From Aspidapion aeneum (taxonomy: Eukaryota > Arthropoda > Insecta > Coleoptera > Brentidae): a DNA stretch of 64,000 bases. Within the stretch, counting starts at the first letter, position 1; the number at the start of each line of letters is the position of its first letter. The position numbers and the translations under genes are program-made. The DNA lies in contig OY755039.1 in assembly GCA_963576565.1 (NCBI GenBank), forward strand, positions 125,968,640 through 126,032,639, written 5' to 3'. This document shows, in pieces, positions 20,857 to 32,190 of this stretch. The notes below the pieces were generated by a model. It did no database searches, had not been told where the DNA came from, and worked only from the letters and a program-made list of their open reading frames with translations.

Positions 20857-22505
20857 CAGGGTTGGATGGGCTCAAACAAACCGGCCCTGGTAATTTTTTT
20901 TTATTCGGCCCTCGCTTTGCCACAAAAATTTTACGGCAAAAAAACGAAGCCATATTGTGATATTTTTGTTTTTTATATTATAGAGGTTTTGTTATTAAAC
21001 AGCATGCTAGTTTTAAAGGATGTAATTTGCATTTTAAGAAAAAAACATCATATAAACATATGTATGCATGTCCTAAACATCCTAACTTGTGAGATACAAG
21101 GTGTTAAAAGACTTTCAGAAAATCTCCTTTTTTATTAATATCTATGATACTGCTCTAGATATTTTTGTAAAGTTTTATATTCTGTATGCCTATATTAAAC
21201 ACTAAGTACCTATTAACATAATTAATATCTAATTTTTATACAAAACTCAACAAAAAAAGAAACGTACAAAATTTCAACATACAACAGCACTGCCCCCGTT
21301 AGTTAAAAGGCTGCAATAAATTTTTTTCGAATTCAGGTTTTTGGTCTCGACGGATTTTCCATCATGTCCTATGTAATAAAATTTAAAAAAACAAATAGCA
21401 GTAACTGTAGTACTGCCTTATGAACAATTAAAACTTTGAAGTCGTTTTTTTCCGAACCACACTTTCGTCACTTGCGCCCTTTTTACTACTGGGGGCAGAG
21501 CAGTTACGCTAATTTTCCATATGGTAACGACTTTTTTTATAATGAACTTGATGCTAATTTGAATTGTATCCAATACCGATTTTTCAATCGGCAATCAAAC
21601 CGAACCGATTTCTTAGATTTTTTATGTATTTTAGCACCAAAAATGACTTTTCGCAACTAAGATATGAGATATTGGCAAGGCCATACCGAAGGGGTAGATC
21701 AGGGGGATCAATCCCCACCAAAATAGTCAACAAAGTGTGCTAAAAGAGATTGCACAACAACAACACAAATAAGAAAAAAATTGGACAATATTTTTATTTC
21801 ATTTTTTTAATCTCCCGATTTTTTCTTCTGTATATTGGTATTGTAAAAATATATTAATAAAAGTAATATGTAACAATCAAACGAGTAACGCAGGCCTGGA
21901 CTATGAGGGAAACAAATGTAAAAAAAAATTAAAAAATCTGTTTTTGATTATATCAAAAACATAGAGCCATATTCTCTAGAAGAATATCTGGCTTTCCCTC
22001 CTGGCTCAGCAGTATAGTGTTTTCATAACCTTTTTTAAATTATTTTTTATCAGTTTTTTATCCTGTTTTGTCCAATAATTGACAAGTGATAAATTGTACT
22101 TTTTATTCGTTATTACATTTTATTGATTAATATTTTTTTCTTACATCTTAATTGATATTAAGTAGGTCAAATTTTGCTTGTAATAGGTATTGTTTTTTTT
22201 TAAGACATTTTTGTTTATTAGTCGTTAGGATCATTATGCTGTTTTTGCTAATTTTTACTGCTGTTTGCTCAAATAAGTTTGAAAATTTTATGCAAATAAA
22301 GAAATACTCTACTCTACTGAAGTTACTACATACAGATTTTTTAAATTTAAATGCTTCATGTTTTAATTAGTTCGTTTAGTCAAATATACAAAAACAAATA
22401 TTAATAATTTGGAATAGGTACATCGAACCTGCGGCCCAACCGGCCCTAAATTGTACCGGCCCACCGGGCATTTGCCCGGTTGCCTGCCTGTCCCATCCAA
22501 CCCTG
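20857..22505. mobile_element. hAT-like non-autonomous element with 8-bp TSD
   Basis: The termini CAGGGTTGGATGGG and CCCATCCAACCCTG are perfect inverted repeats, flanked by CATCTGTC at 20849-20856 and 22506-22513. CAGGG ends with an 8-bp duplication are typical of the hAT superfamily. Subterminal GGCCC/CCGGCCC motifs occur at both ends. The 1.65-kb interior is AT-rich with no transposase; the 72- to 90-codon frames inside have no hAT motifs. A nested palindrome lies at 21248-21545. Confidence 0.9.
21248..21545. mobile_element. palindromic element nested in the hAT-like element
   Basis: CAGCACTGCCCCCGTTAGTT near 21286 is mirrored by ACTACTGGGGGCAGAGCAGT near 21485, with the outer AAAAAAAGAAACG and CGACTTTTTTT also mirrored. 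Confidence 0.55.
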
Positions 22506-22513
22506 CATCTGTC

Positions 22514-22839
22514 ACTTCAATGTGATTCAAAATTAACAAAATATTTTTATTTACTTACTTTTTGCAACGTAAAGTTATAAAATACCTGCAAAAACACGGC
22601 GAACATATAAACAAATAGCCAGACTTTCTAATCTATCAATTTTAAGTTTAAGTTAAAGCACAGATTATGAACAGATGGCAAAATTGACGCCGCGCAAACA
22701 AACCATTTTTGTGAACTCTGATGATGATTTAAAAAAAATGGTTATTTTAACTAAATATCACTGGACCCTTTTTTACCAATTCCGGATTTTATACCAATAT
22801 TTTTCAAATTGTTTTTCAAACTGATTTAAATTTAAAAAA
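22514..22839. other. AT-rich spacer
   Basis: No gene or repeat structure seen. Confidence 0.3.
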
Positions 22840-22950
22840 AAATTGTAACGCATTTTAAAGAAAAAAAATCAAAAGCATTGAGAACAAGAGTGTAACGCAA
22901 TGCCTATGCTTGAGGGTTACGTAATTTACGAATAGTGCCTTAAAACTATA
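22840..22950. repeat. ACGTAACGC-type palindromic repeat, copy 2
   Basis: ATTGTAACGCATTTTAAAG, AGTGTAACGCAATGCC and GGGTTACGTAATTTACG in the order seen in the other copies. Confidence 0.5.
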
Positions 22951-23429
22951 TACTTTTTTAACGAATTATTTTGCAAACTAGGGCGGTATCTATTATCTCT
23001 AGATAAACATTGCTTGATATTTATCGCAAAAAGCAATAATATTTTGTAGTAATTTTTATTTGTTCAGAATGACTAACAGTTTCATAAGAACACCTGTAAT
23101 TTATCACGATGATAAATAGCATGACTATTTTAAACTATTAAGTAAAAACAATAAATATATTAATTAAAGGTAAATAAATATATTGTTTTAAGTTAAACGA
23201 TTTTATTAAAAAAGTGCGATAGCGCGATTATTAAAGAAGCCCACCAAATATAGAGGTATACTCGCAACCATTTTATATCGGCCTTAAAAATATGTATTTA
23301 AAAAAGTGTTTTTATATTTTTTACTTTTTAGTCTTAATCAAAAAGAAACAAAATGCAGGATGTTTCATTATTATGTATTTATAATAAATCATAAATGTAA
23401 AACCCGCATGTTCGATTTCAAAGTTCAAA
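22951..23429. other. AT-rich spacer
   Basis: No gene or repeat structure seen. Confidence 0.3.
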
Positions 23430-24290
23430 ATTTATACCCTATAGACTCTTTACCAATTCCTTACTTCCTATTTTTTTCCTAAAATTGATTTGTTACCAGA
23501 TTAAAGATTTGATTCAAAAGTTTTCTTTTAATTAAAAAGTTTGTTGTTTTAAACAAAAACCCTATTGAATGATAACTCATTTAAAAGGTCTTTAAAAAAA
23601 CAAACATTTTGGCGTAACTGCCCCTTGCCTGTGTGAAACGTGTGTCGGCTGCCAAACTTATTCTTTTACCATTTTTGACAAATTTCGCAAGTTTTGTGTA
23701 ACCATAGCATATTCGAAAGGTCTTTCAAACACTAACATGTTGACGTAGTTGTCACTTATTTACGTCAAACGTATTTTCTAAACTTATTGACAAATTTGTA
23801 TTTTAAGATGCCACGATCAAATGAAAATAAAGTTGAAATAATTTTTTTATAAGACATAGGTCTGTCTTTAAATGTATTGTTGAAAAGGCGTTTAGTTTCC
23901 TTATATCATGTTCGCCCATCAAAAAATTATCTCAATTTTTATCTTCATTTGATCGTGGCATTTTAAACACTTCAAATTGAATTGAAAAAATTTAGAAAAA
24001 ATGTTTGAGGTAAGCAAGTGACAGCTACGTCAACTTGTCAGTTTTTGAAATATCTTTCGAAGCTATAGTTAGACCAAGCTTGTGAAATTTGTCAAAAATA
24101 CTAAAACAATAAGTTTGACAGTCGATAGATTTTGACATGTGTCATATAGGCAAGGAGCAGTTACGCCAAAATGTTGGCTATTCAAAGACCTTTCTAACAA
24201 GATATCACACAATAGGATTATTGTTTAAAGCAAGAAGCTTGAGAATTTTAACAAAGACTAAAAAAAATATGGTTGAGAGAGGGTATAGCT
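23430..24290. mobile_element. long inverted-repeat (foldback) element
   Basis: Two arms of roughly 400 bases mirror each other around 23880. Matching blocks include ACATTTTGGCGTAACTGCCC with its mirror near 24155, TTGACAAATTTCGCAAG with its mirror near 24080, TTGACGTAGTTGTCACTT with its mirror near 24015, and ATGCCACGATCAAATGAAA with its mirror near 23945. The arms are diverged. No coding capacity is present. Confidence 0.75.
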
Positions 24291-24400
24291 TTTGACAGAT
24301 TTGACGTAGACAATTGACAATTATGTCAAAATGTTAGTTTTTCAAAGACCTTTATAACGAGGTATCACTCGATAGGAGTTTCAATTTGAGAATGCCGGCC
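24291..24400. repeat. extra direct copy of the foldback arm end
   Basis: CAAAATGTTAGTTTTTCAAA with GACCTTTATAACGAGGTATC repeats the block at 24168-24200 about 160 bases downstream. Confidence 0.6.
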
Positions 24401-24531
24401 CCTAATGTAGGGGCGTCACATCTGCCCTTTCAAAAATAGATATCTTAATGTTATTGATCACTGCCAAATATGGTTTAGTTATCTTCAATAGTTCAGAAGA
24501 TATTTGGGTGGACTCGGACTTTTGGGACACC

Positions 24532-24534
<3 letters not shown>

Positions 24535-24578
<44 letters not shown>
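24535..24578. repeat. (TA)n microsatellite next to a CACCCTGTATA terminus
   Basis: About 20 TA repeats directly follow GGGACACCCTGTATA. The 78-codon frame here reads through the repeat and is not a gene. Confidence 0.9.
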
Positions 24579-24581
<3 letters not shown>

Positions 24582-25379
24582 TATTATTCATAATAAGAAA
24601 ATCCGTTCACAGGAAGTCAAAAATGAATCGCAATATTGGATAGACAGTCAGACATGCTTTGTGAAGTTAAATAAACTCGTTTAATAAAAACAAACTAAGA
24701 TATCCGTATCATCATTACCACGCCCCCAAACTTGTTTTTTGTTTGTTTTAGACTGGTTTGAACAAAATTGGAAATGTTTTTTGACAATATTTAACAAAAT
24801 AAGTCAATTACTTTGCACTTGCAAATTGTGCAAAAACCCTTCGAAACAGGAAACGGCTTAACGTTCAATGAAGCATTTGCAGAACAGGTTTTTGTGAGGG
24901 TGTGTATATTATCGTCTGTCTTATAGGACTACTTTTAATTCTTAATGACCGAGGCAGATTAATACCGATTTATATGTGAGGAACAAAGACAAACAGTGCC
25001 AGAGGCGCAGAGGGTGACTTTTCAACCTTCACATGGTCCTACTTGAAACCACCTGAAACTAGTTTATACTAGTTTCGGAGCTGACCGATTTTTAAATGGA
25101 ATAATATAAGCATATTTTCTTCTTTTAGATATTTGATTGACAGGCCCGGGTAGGGCACATCGAATAGTAGGCCAGCTGAAAAGTGGTATTAAATATTGTA
25201 ATATCTTAAATATATTTTATGAATAAGTACTGGATTTAGTTTCTGCAATAATAGTTGTACCGAAAGCCCTACTTATCTTTATCTTTATAAATTATACTTA
25301 TAATTATACAAAGAAATTTAAACTAGTCTAAGGTAATGTACAATTCATAATGATTGTCTACTAGTACACAAATGAGTGT
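24579..25379. other. intergenic, nothing recognised
   Basis: AT-rich. A lone CAGGCCCGGGTAGGGCAC near 25141 looks like an element end but has no partner. Confidence 0.35.
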
Positions 25380-25895
25380 AGGGTCGATTCGACGTAGCTA
25401 ATTCGCCTCGGACCTATTTGCCAACGGTCGACTCGTTGTGGGTACAATTTGCCGCGGTCGATTCGCCGCTATTAGATTTGCCGCAGTCGATTCGCCGTAA
25501 GAATTTTTATTTAAATTTTATTTTAATCTAACTTAACTTATTTTTTCTTAAATCATAGCTCCCTGCCATCTTGTTGGGAGATCAAAATCTGTGTTAAACC
25601 TAACCATGGTCAATTGGTCGCAAACATCCTAGCCGGTGTCTGGACCACCAAAATTTTGCAAAAAAATATCCCCTAAAAAAATGGTTTTTCGAAAAAACTG
25701 TTTCTCAATAAGTAGTTTTTTCAAAAACTAATTTATAAAAAAAAACAAAAATATACAAAAAATAATTTTTGTTAAAATAATACTTTTTCAAAAAGCAGTT
25801 TTTCAAAAAATCAGTTTATAAAAAAACAAAAATATAATTTTTTAGAAAAAAATTATGTTTGCGGCTAGTCGGACTACGGCGAATTATCTCATCCA
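25380..25895. mobile_element. non-autonomous element with TCGATTCGCCG minisatellite
   Basis: The left part repeats GGTCGATTCGCCG and related words (25384-25500). The right end ACTACGGCGAATTATCTC mirrors the left GACGTAGCTAATTCGCC. The interior is a low-complexity TTTTTCAAAAAACTG tract. Confidence 0.5.
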
Positions 25896-26181
25896 CTACA
25901 AGGAACTGAATGACATGCATTTTCTTATAATCACCATCAGTCGTAAGTAAAATATTTTGAGCTTACATCATATGTAAAATAGATATGTGTCAAATTTGGA
26001 ACTTTGCTGTGTTTAAAAACGAATATAATGATTTTTGACAAAAAAATGGCTCATCCAAAATGGTTCATTGTCCTATTTACGTGGCATAAAGAGCATCACC
26101 ATTTTTGGCTCAGCCAAACTAGATAGCGCCATAAGTGCCTGATAAATATTTGTCGCGACACACCAGATTCGGCACTAAGGG

Positions 26182-26262
26182 TCCGAACCATTAACGGTTT
26201 ATCCTTAAATTACGTAACGCTTGATGGGGGGGGGGGGGTTGGCTTTGCATTAAGACTTTTAG
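26182..26262. repeat. ACGTAACGC-type repeat, copy 3 (partial)
   Basis: CCTTAAATTACGTAACGCTT followed by a poly-G run and GGCTTTGCATTAAG. Confidence 0.5.
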
Positions 26263-26292
26263 TTATAATTAATACAACTAATAATAGCATCA

Positions 26293-26420
26293 GTGGCGTA
26301 TATAGAAAAAAGTTTCGGGGTAGGCCCGAGACTGTATGGGGGGGGGGCGGGGGCAGACACCATGAGGTCGTATTTTATGCTATTTTATGTTTGTTTTCAT
26401 GAAATATGGGGAAAACCACA
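26293..26420 (+). repeat. MITE family M, copy 2 (diverged)
   Basis: AGTGGCGTATATAG, a G-rich tract, CACCATGAGGTCGTATTTTA and CATGAAATATGGGGAAAA, parallel to 18438-18600. Confidence 0.5.
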
Positions 26421-26474
26421 AACCAACCGCTGAAAATGCAGTGTTTTAATTATATGTTATATGTGTAGAATAAA

Positions 26475-26770
26475 AAAAGTTGTGTGTGCTTAAGACCACA
26501 CGGCAGAGGTGTAAACTTCAACAAGGCGAAATTAATAATACTGGCCCATAACATATTCTGCAAAGCGGACCGAACCGAACTCTTCTGTGTACTGGCCTTC
26601 ATCTGCATCATTCATCATATCGCTCGCTAAATGTTTGTTACAGTTAGTCGACTCGAGCTGATTTCACCCGAATGAGCGTTACATAGCCGAGCCTGACGGC
26701 TCAGTTGAATTCACTACCCACAAAAACTGCTAAACGCGCCTAAAGAACTTTACACTTCAAAAACGTCATG
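26475..26770 (+). repeat. second copy of element X interior, uninterrupted
   Basis: TGCTTAAGACCACACGGCAG, AGGCGAAATTAATAATACTG and CTAAACGCGCCTAAAG are contiguous here, whereas at 4600-9020 the copia element separates them. This copy keeps about 45 bases (from GGCCCATAACATATTCTG to the next ACTGGCC) that the other copy lacks. Confidence 0.75.
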
Positions 26771-26916
26771 TGTTTTTGGATATTTTATCATTTTTACCTT
26801 CCTAGCCCGCGCAGCAATGTCTAGAGAAGGTATTGTTTTCGAGAATTTTTTTTTTGAGATAACGCCTAGAATGTGTTCTTTGGCTGTATTTTGACCTATC
26901 CTAGCAATATCGTCAT

Positions 26917-26968
26917 GATGTTTGTGTGTGTGTGTGTGTGTATGTGTGTGTGTATGTTTGTGTGTATT
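26917..26968. repeat. (GT)n microsatellite
   Basis: Interrupted GT repeats followed by TCTGTCCGTAACACG. Confidence 0.9.
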
Positions 26969-26969
26969 T

Positions 26970-27115
26970 TTTTCTGTCCGTAACACGATAGCTCCTAAAC
27001 CGCTAAACCGATTTTTATAAAATTTTCAGATAAAATAGTATTCGACACTAACGAGCTGATTAGATTTTGCTAATTTAAAAAATGGTAGGAGCTTTAGTTT
27101 TCGAGATATTTTCAA
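26970..27115 (+). repeat. left member of an inverted repeat pair
   Basis: GATAGCTCCTAAACCGCTAA, CGAGCTGATTAGATTTTG and TAGGAGCTTTAGTTTTCGAG are mirrored at 29410-29705. The two may be separate insertions or the ends of a 2.7-kb element ending at the THAP remnant. Confidence 0.6.
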
Positions 27116-28393
27116 AAAACTGTTTTTAAGGGTGATTATGATAGCTTCAATTGAAGTGTGCTAATAGGCTAGCTAGGAAGGTATCAGATCCGTCATGGAT
27201 CCATTCCCAAGTAACATTTCTTTATTTATAGCAGAAGCTAAAAGGTTGCCAGCGCCTTTCCTTAAAACCATTAGTTTCAATGTTTGGTCGCTAGCACGTT
27301 CCCATTACGCTTATATACCCCTTAGACCTCCTAAATGGGACTCCCCAATTGGTGGTGGCAACCTATGTATTAAACTCATTATAAAACCATAAGAAATAAA
27401 CGCTAGCTTCGCCCTCTAGCGGTTCCACCAGTATAGAACCTTTTAGAGCCTAAAGCTATTATGCCAGGTTCTAAAAGCAACTCAGAAACGTCCTCTATCC
27501 TGTTATAAAACTAGATTTGGTAATTTGGTATCCTGGAAATTCTGTTGAATACCATAATACCTTTAGAGTAAAGAATTTTTCCTATAAAAGCTTTAGCGAT
27601 ATTTTAGATTCACAATGGCTATATAAAATAATTTAGGTCATAAAATTGCTAAAAATGTCAGAGTCCCAAAATTATTGTATCACATAAAAATATACCTATA
27701 TATGAGGAGTTTGTCGTTTTGTGGATCATCAAATTGCCTGCCAGACTTATTTTTCTGATAAAATCGTATCTGAAAAGCTCTCAAAACAAGCGCGCCAGCT
27801 CACAAATGCTTTTTAATAGCTTTCTGATAACTAAATAACAAATATTTAAAATAAAATAAAAAATAATTTACACTATTCATTATTAAAAAAGTCTGTTTGG
27901 TTTACATAAATCAAAATTAAAGTAAAATTATTGTCAAAAAACGACTAGATAAATATTTTCTGTTTGCAATATTTTTAAAATAATTCTATATACGCCATTA
28001 TCGTTTTATAGTGGTCACTTGGTTTTATTTGTTACTCTATCGCAACAAGGATTTTTGAGTGCGCTTATGAAACCAATAAAAAAGAGAAGGTAAACATAGT
28101 AAACATAACCTCACTTAAATTTTTTGTATTTGTTTTTAAAGTATTGTGTTAAATTTAAATATTTTTTATCGTGCAATTTGCACACAATCAGGAGGGCCAG
28201 TGCAATGATATCCGTTGTGCCTACAGGTTGGAGGGAAACCTCTTATATTGGCTGTTTAAACAGGCCTTATCTAGGCTTGGGTGCCCTACCCAGGGGGATA
28301 ATAAATAATCAATCTTGCAATAGGTAGGTACCAATCTGTACTAGTACTAGTAAAAACTAAAATACGAAAGTATTTATTTACTTCTGTTAGAAC
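27116..28393. other. intergenic, nothing recognised
   Basis: Short frames at 27195-27392 and 28124-28327 have no recognisable domains. AT-rich. Confidence 0.35.
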
Positions 28394-28840
28394 CCTTAAG
28401 GAAACAAGGTTTTATATGACCGCCTATTTAAATAATATTTAATATGCAGCTATGGGTAACCATAAATACAAAAGAATTAAGTTTACCTTTAAGCCTTCCA
28501 ATAAAACCGGTTTAAAATGCCTAAAAGTAATGGCAAAAACCAAAAGTCTAAAGTTTATATTTACCACTCTTAAAAACCTTAAGGAAACTAGGTTCTATAT
28601 GGCCGCCTATATAATCATATTTACTCTTAAACTACTGGTAACTACAAAAACAAAAGGATATAAGGTAACCTTTTAGCTCTATTATAAAACACTTTTGTTA
28701 TGACCTAAAGTAATGAAAAAAACTGAAAGACCAAAGTTTATATTTATTTATTTTTAAAAACTTTAGGTAAAAGGGTTTTATAAGACCATCTTTATAAATC
28801 AGAAATCAATAAAACCAAAAGTATCTAAAAGGAACAGAAG
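28394..28840 (+). repeat. ~183-bp tandem repeat, about 2.4 copies
   Basis: TTAAGGAAAC...TTATATGACCGCCTATTT at 28396 recurs at 28579 (TTAAGGAAACTAGG...ATGGCCGCCTAT) and, diverged, at 28761. Each unit also carries a GGTAAC..AAAAACAAAAG block and AAAGTTTATATTTA. The 74-codon frame at 28452-28676 follows the repeat and is not a gene. Confidence 0.75.
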
Positions 28841-29323
28841 AACACTTTTTGGTTGTATAACACCTCTTTAGGTAATTGGCAATATAAATTACCTTTTTGT
28901 AGCCAAATTGATCCTAAAAGCCATAACAGCACCCTCTAAATAACCTTGGAACCAAATTAATAAAACCTTGAGTGGTAATAATGTTACTTGGGTTTATTTA
29001 TAATATCCATCTTAATAAACGAATTAGAATACCTTTTTTATTTTGACAAGATTTAGTGGTAAAAAAAATTGTTCCCCGGTTGGCCAATTGTGAACGGGCA
29101 TTGCGAGACATTTTCGACAAGTATCGCGATTTATTTTGCGAGGAATGCCAAAGTTGTTAATCGGCGGAGCCGTCATTGTTCGCATCATGCACAGCAATCG
29201 ACTTTCTGGGTGACAAAGCGGATCACCGAATTCTGTTGACCTCCGCGGGACCTGAATATTCGGGAAGCAAGAGGCAAAATAGTTTACATGCATGAGCATG
29301 AATAAATGGACAATGTGTCCCAT
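28841..29323 (-). other. spacer with a GC-richer island at 29060-29300
   Basis: A 99-codon minus-strand frame (29024-29323) includes STEFGDPLCHPESRLLCMMR and RDTCRKCLAMPVHNW. I do not recognise it. Its composition differs from the AT-rich flanks, so it may be a host or transposon exon fragment. Confidence 0.25.
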
Positions 29324-29409
29324 TTTTAATAAGAGTAAATGCGAAACATACTTATAAAGATAGCGATCTGTGGATTTTCCTTACTCTGTTCTTTTTTGAG
29401 CTCTTTTTT

Positions 29410-29705
29410 AAGAGTCTATTAGATTTTTGCCATTTTTGTAAATATCTCCGAAACGAAAGCTCCTACAAACTTTTTAGTGGGAACACAATTTTTTTGAAAA
29501 TATGCGCGCTACTATATTTCGAAAACCGCATATTGATGCGCCGCTCCGTTAAAAAGTTAGCATTTTTTAAACTTTTTTGACTGTCAAAAAACTGTATTAG
29601 TATTAATCAATTTTGACTAAAATCTAATCAGGTCGTTGCAGTATCGAGTACTATTTTACTTGAAAATTTTATGCACAGCGGTTTAGGAGCTATCGCGACC
29701 CAAAC
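29410..29705 (-). repeat. right member of the inverted repeat pair
   Basis: TCCGAAACGAAAGCTCCTAC, ATCTAATCAGGTCGTTGCAG and GCGGTTTAGGAGCTATCGCG mirror 26970-27115, with an extra internal ~130 bases. Confidence 0.6.
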
Positions 29706-29944
29706 ATGTTCATATTGGAACTGTTTAAACCATGTGGTTAAAAACAGAGAACTTTCATTTTTTAAATTCCCTATAAAAGACAAAAGTAGGTGTGATCAGT
29801 TGAAGCAAAACTGTGGAAATTCAGGCATTGTAATTAAAGAAAATAATGAATAGATTTGCGAAGAACATTTTTCAAAAAAAGTTATTTTAGTGAGTGACCG
29901 ACGAAAGCAGTTAAGTCAGACAGCAATACCGCTATGTTGGAATG
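29671..29944 (+). pseudogene. THAP-domain exon with an in-frame stop
   Basis: The frame reads TCSYWNCLN (first Cys pair), then LSFFKFPIKDKSRCDQLKQN, a TAG stop at 29851-29853, then ICEEHFSKKVILVSDRRKQL (the C-x2-H..F end of the fold) and LSQTAIPLCWNG, meeting a donor G|GTAAGA at 29944. Spacing and the FxFP/CxxHF signature fit a THAP zinc finger, a DNA-binding module of P-element-type transposases and many insect nuclear proteins. It starts immediately after the inverted repeat at 29410-29705, as a transposase would next to a terminal repeat. The stop makes it a likely pseudogene. Confidence 0.7.
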
Positions 29945-30084
29945 GTAAGAATAATGCAAAATTATTTTGTTTTGTTTCTTTTGAACAATAATATCAGTAT
30001 TCAATTTTTAATAGTATATGGCATCAGTCTTAAATAACTTAACGTTAAAGAGGGGGTTCGCCTACCGTTCTACGAGTGAAATAA

Positions 30085-30912
30085 GGTTCACCTATTTTTC
30101 CATTCTTTTTGATTTACCTTGTATCTTGTAGACATCTTGTTCTACTTTGTGTCAGGCAAGCCACGCTGAGGATGGAAATGCCTTTTTCCGAAACACCGGT
30201 GTCCGTGGTTGACTATACCCCTATGAAGTTGCCGTTTATACTTGCTTAACTCATTGTTTTCGGTTCCGGAACCGATACCGTGGAGACGGTGATAGCATGG
30301 TCTGGTTGAACTATGACGATAAGTCTTTCTACCTTATAAATCGGTGGACGTTTTCGTCCCGCCATGGATTAAGTTTCCTTGGTTCGCTGTCATTCACTCG
30401 TAGAATGAAAAATAGGGTTCACCTATTTTTCCATTCTTTTTGATTTACCTTGTATCTTGTAGACAGTTTGTTCTACTTTGTGTCAGGCAAGCCACGCTGA
30501 GGATGGAAATGCCTTTTTCCAAAACACCGGTGTCCATGGTTGACTATACCCCTATGAAGTTGCCGTTTATACTTGCTTAACTCATTGTTTTCGGTTCCGG
30601 AACCGATACCGTGGAGACGGTGATAGCATGTTCTGGTTGAACTATGACGATAAGTCTTTCTACCTTATAAATCGGTGGACGTTTTCGTCCCGCCATGGAC
30701 TTAGTTTCCTTGGTTCGCTGTCGTTCACTCGTAGAATGAAAAATAGGGTTCACCTATTTTTCCATTCTTTTTGATTTACCTTGTATCTTGTAGACAGTTT
30801 GTTCTACTTTGTGTCAGGCAAGCCACGCTGAGGATGGAAATGCCTTTTTCCGAAACACCGGTGTCCGTGGTTGACTATACCCCTATGAAGTTGCCTTTTA
30901 TACTTGCTTAAC
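30085..30912 (+). repeat. 331-bp satellite-like array, 2.5 copies, nearly identical
   Basis: GGTTCACCTATTTTTCCATT starts at 30085, 30416 and 30747, exactly 331 bases apart. Copies differ at only a few positions by eye and are GC-richer than the flanks. Each contains the palindrome GGTTCCGGAACC. The third copy stops at 30912 within CTTGCTTAACT. No frame above 60 codons. Confidence 0.95.
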
Positions 30913-30914
30913 TA

Positions 30915-32190
30915 TTGAGAATTGATTGCTTTTTAAAGATCATGATCAAAGTTTATCGCCATCTTAAAATTTAAGATGGTGGACAGATTCATACTTGATT
31001 TATCAAAATGGAGTGTTTATTCTTAGTTTCCGAAAATGCTTTTTTTTAAATTTATAGAAAAGCGCTAGTTTTCCTCCACACAACGAGGTACAAATTAGCC
31101 AAATCAGTGTGGCGGTTCTCAAAAAATCTTTTTTTCTTCAACCATTGTTTTACAGATTAAACGTTGCATTGCCAACCCTGTGCATTAATTTCCTTATAAA
31201 TTCATTATTACTAAACCGATTTTAGTGAAATAAAAAAAATCAAGGTGAGAATTGATTGTTCTTTAACGATAACGTATTAAAATCGGATCAGTAATAATGA
31301 ATTTAAAAAGAAATAATTGCAGACAGGATTAACAATCGTTAAAACAAAATTAGATTTTGAGAGAACCATTTCACCGATTTTATTAATTTGTACCTCGTTA
31401 TGCGGGAGAAAAGTAGTGCTTTTCTATAAACTTAAAAAAAACTAAAACATTTTCGGAAAATATAAATAAACGTCTTGTCTCGTTTTAAGATGACTGCAAA
31501 TTTCGATTATAATATTTAAAGAACAATCAATTCTGACCATGATTTTTTTATTTCACTAAGATCGGTTCAGTAATAATGAGTTCATAAGGAAATGAATGCA
31601 GGCAGGATTACCAATGCAATCGTATAATCTGTTAAACAATGGCTGAAATAAAAATAGATTTTTCGAGAACAATCATACCGATTTTACCAGTTTGTTTTAC
31701 TTTGTGCGGGCCAAAAGTTGTGCTTTTCCATAAATTAAAAAAAAACTAAAACATTGTCAGAAAAACAAGAAGAAACACGCCATCTTAAAGAATTAAGTAT
31801 GATTCTGTCCGCCGTCTTAAATTTTAGGATGGCTGTAAATTTTGATCAGTCTTTAAAAACCAATCAATTCTGACCAGGATGTTATTTATTTCATCAAAAT
31901 CGGTTCAGTATTAATGAATTTATAAGGAAATAAATGCAGACATGATTGCCAATTGTATAATATTTAAAACAATGGTTGAAACAAAAATATATTTTTGTAC
32001 AACCACCGAACCGATTTTGTTAATTCGTACCTTGTGTGTGGCAAAAACGCAGTTTTTTTATAGATTTAAAAAAATAATTAAAACGTGTTCGCAACAAAAG
32101 AATAAACGAGCATCTTTGAAGGGTACAATTTAATTTCATCCGCCATCTTGCATTTTGAGATGGCGGACAAAAAAATGTATTTATTTAAAT
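30915..32190. repeat. ~315-bp degenerate array, first unit inverted
   Basis: Three plus-oriented units start near 31250, 31560 and 31870, with markers CAATCAATTCTGACC, ATCGGTTCAGTAATAATGA, ACCGATTTTATTAATTTG and a CGCCATCTTAAA-type block. A fourth unit, 30915-31245, carries the same markers reversed (TTCATTATTACTAAACCGAT, TGAGAATTGATTG). The array is therefore head-to-head at its left end and follows the 331-bp satellite without a gap. Confidence 0.8.

Noticed and set aside
30085..32190. CRISPR-like regular repeats
   Set aside because: Units are 315-331 bp satellites without short repeats and unique spacers, in eukaryotic DNA.
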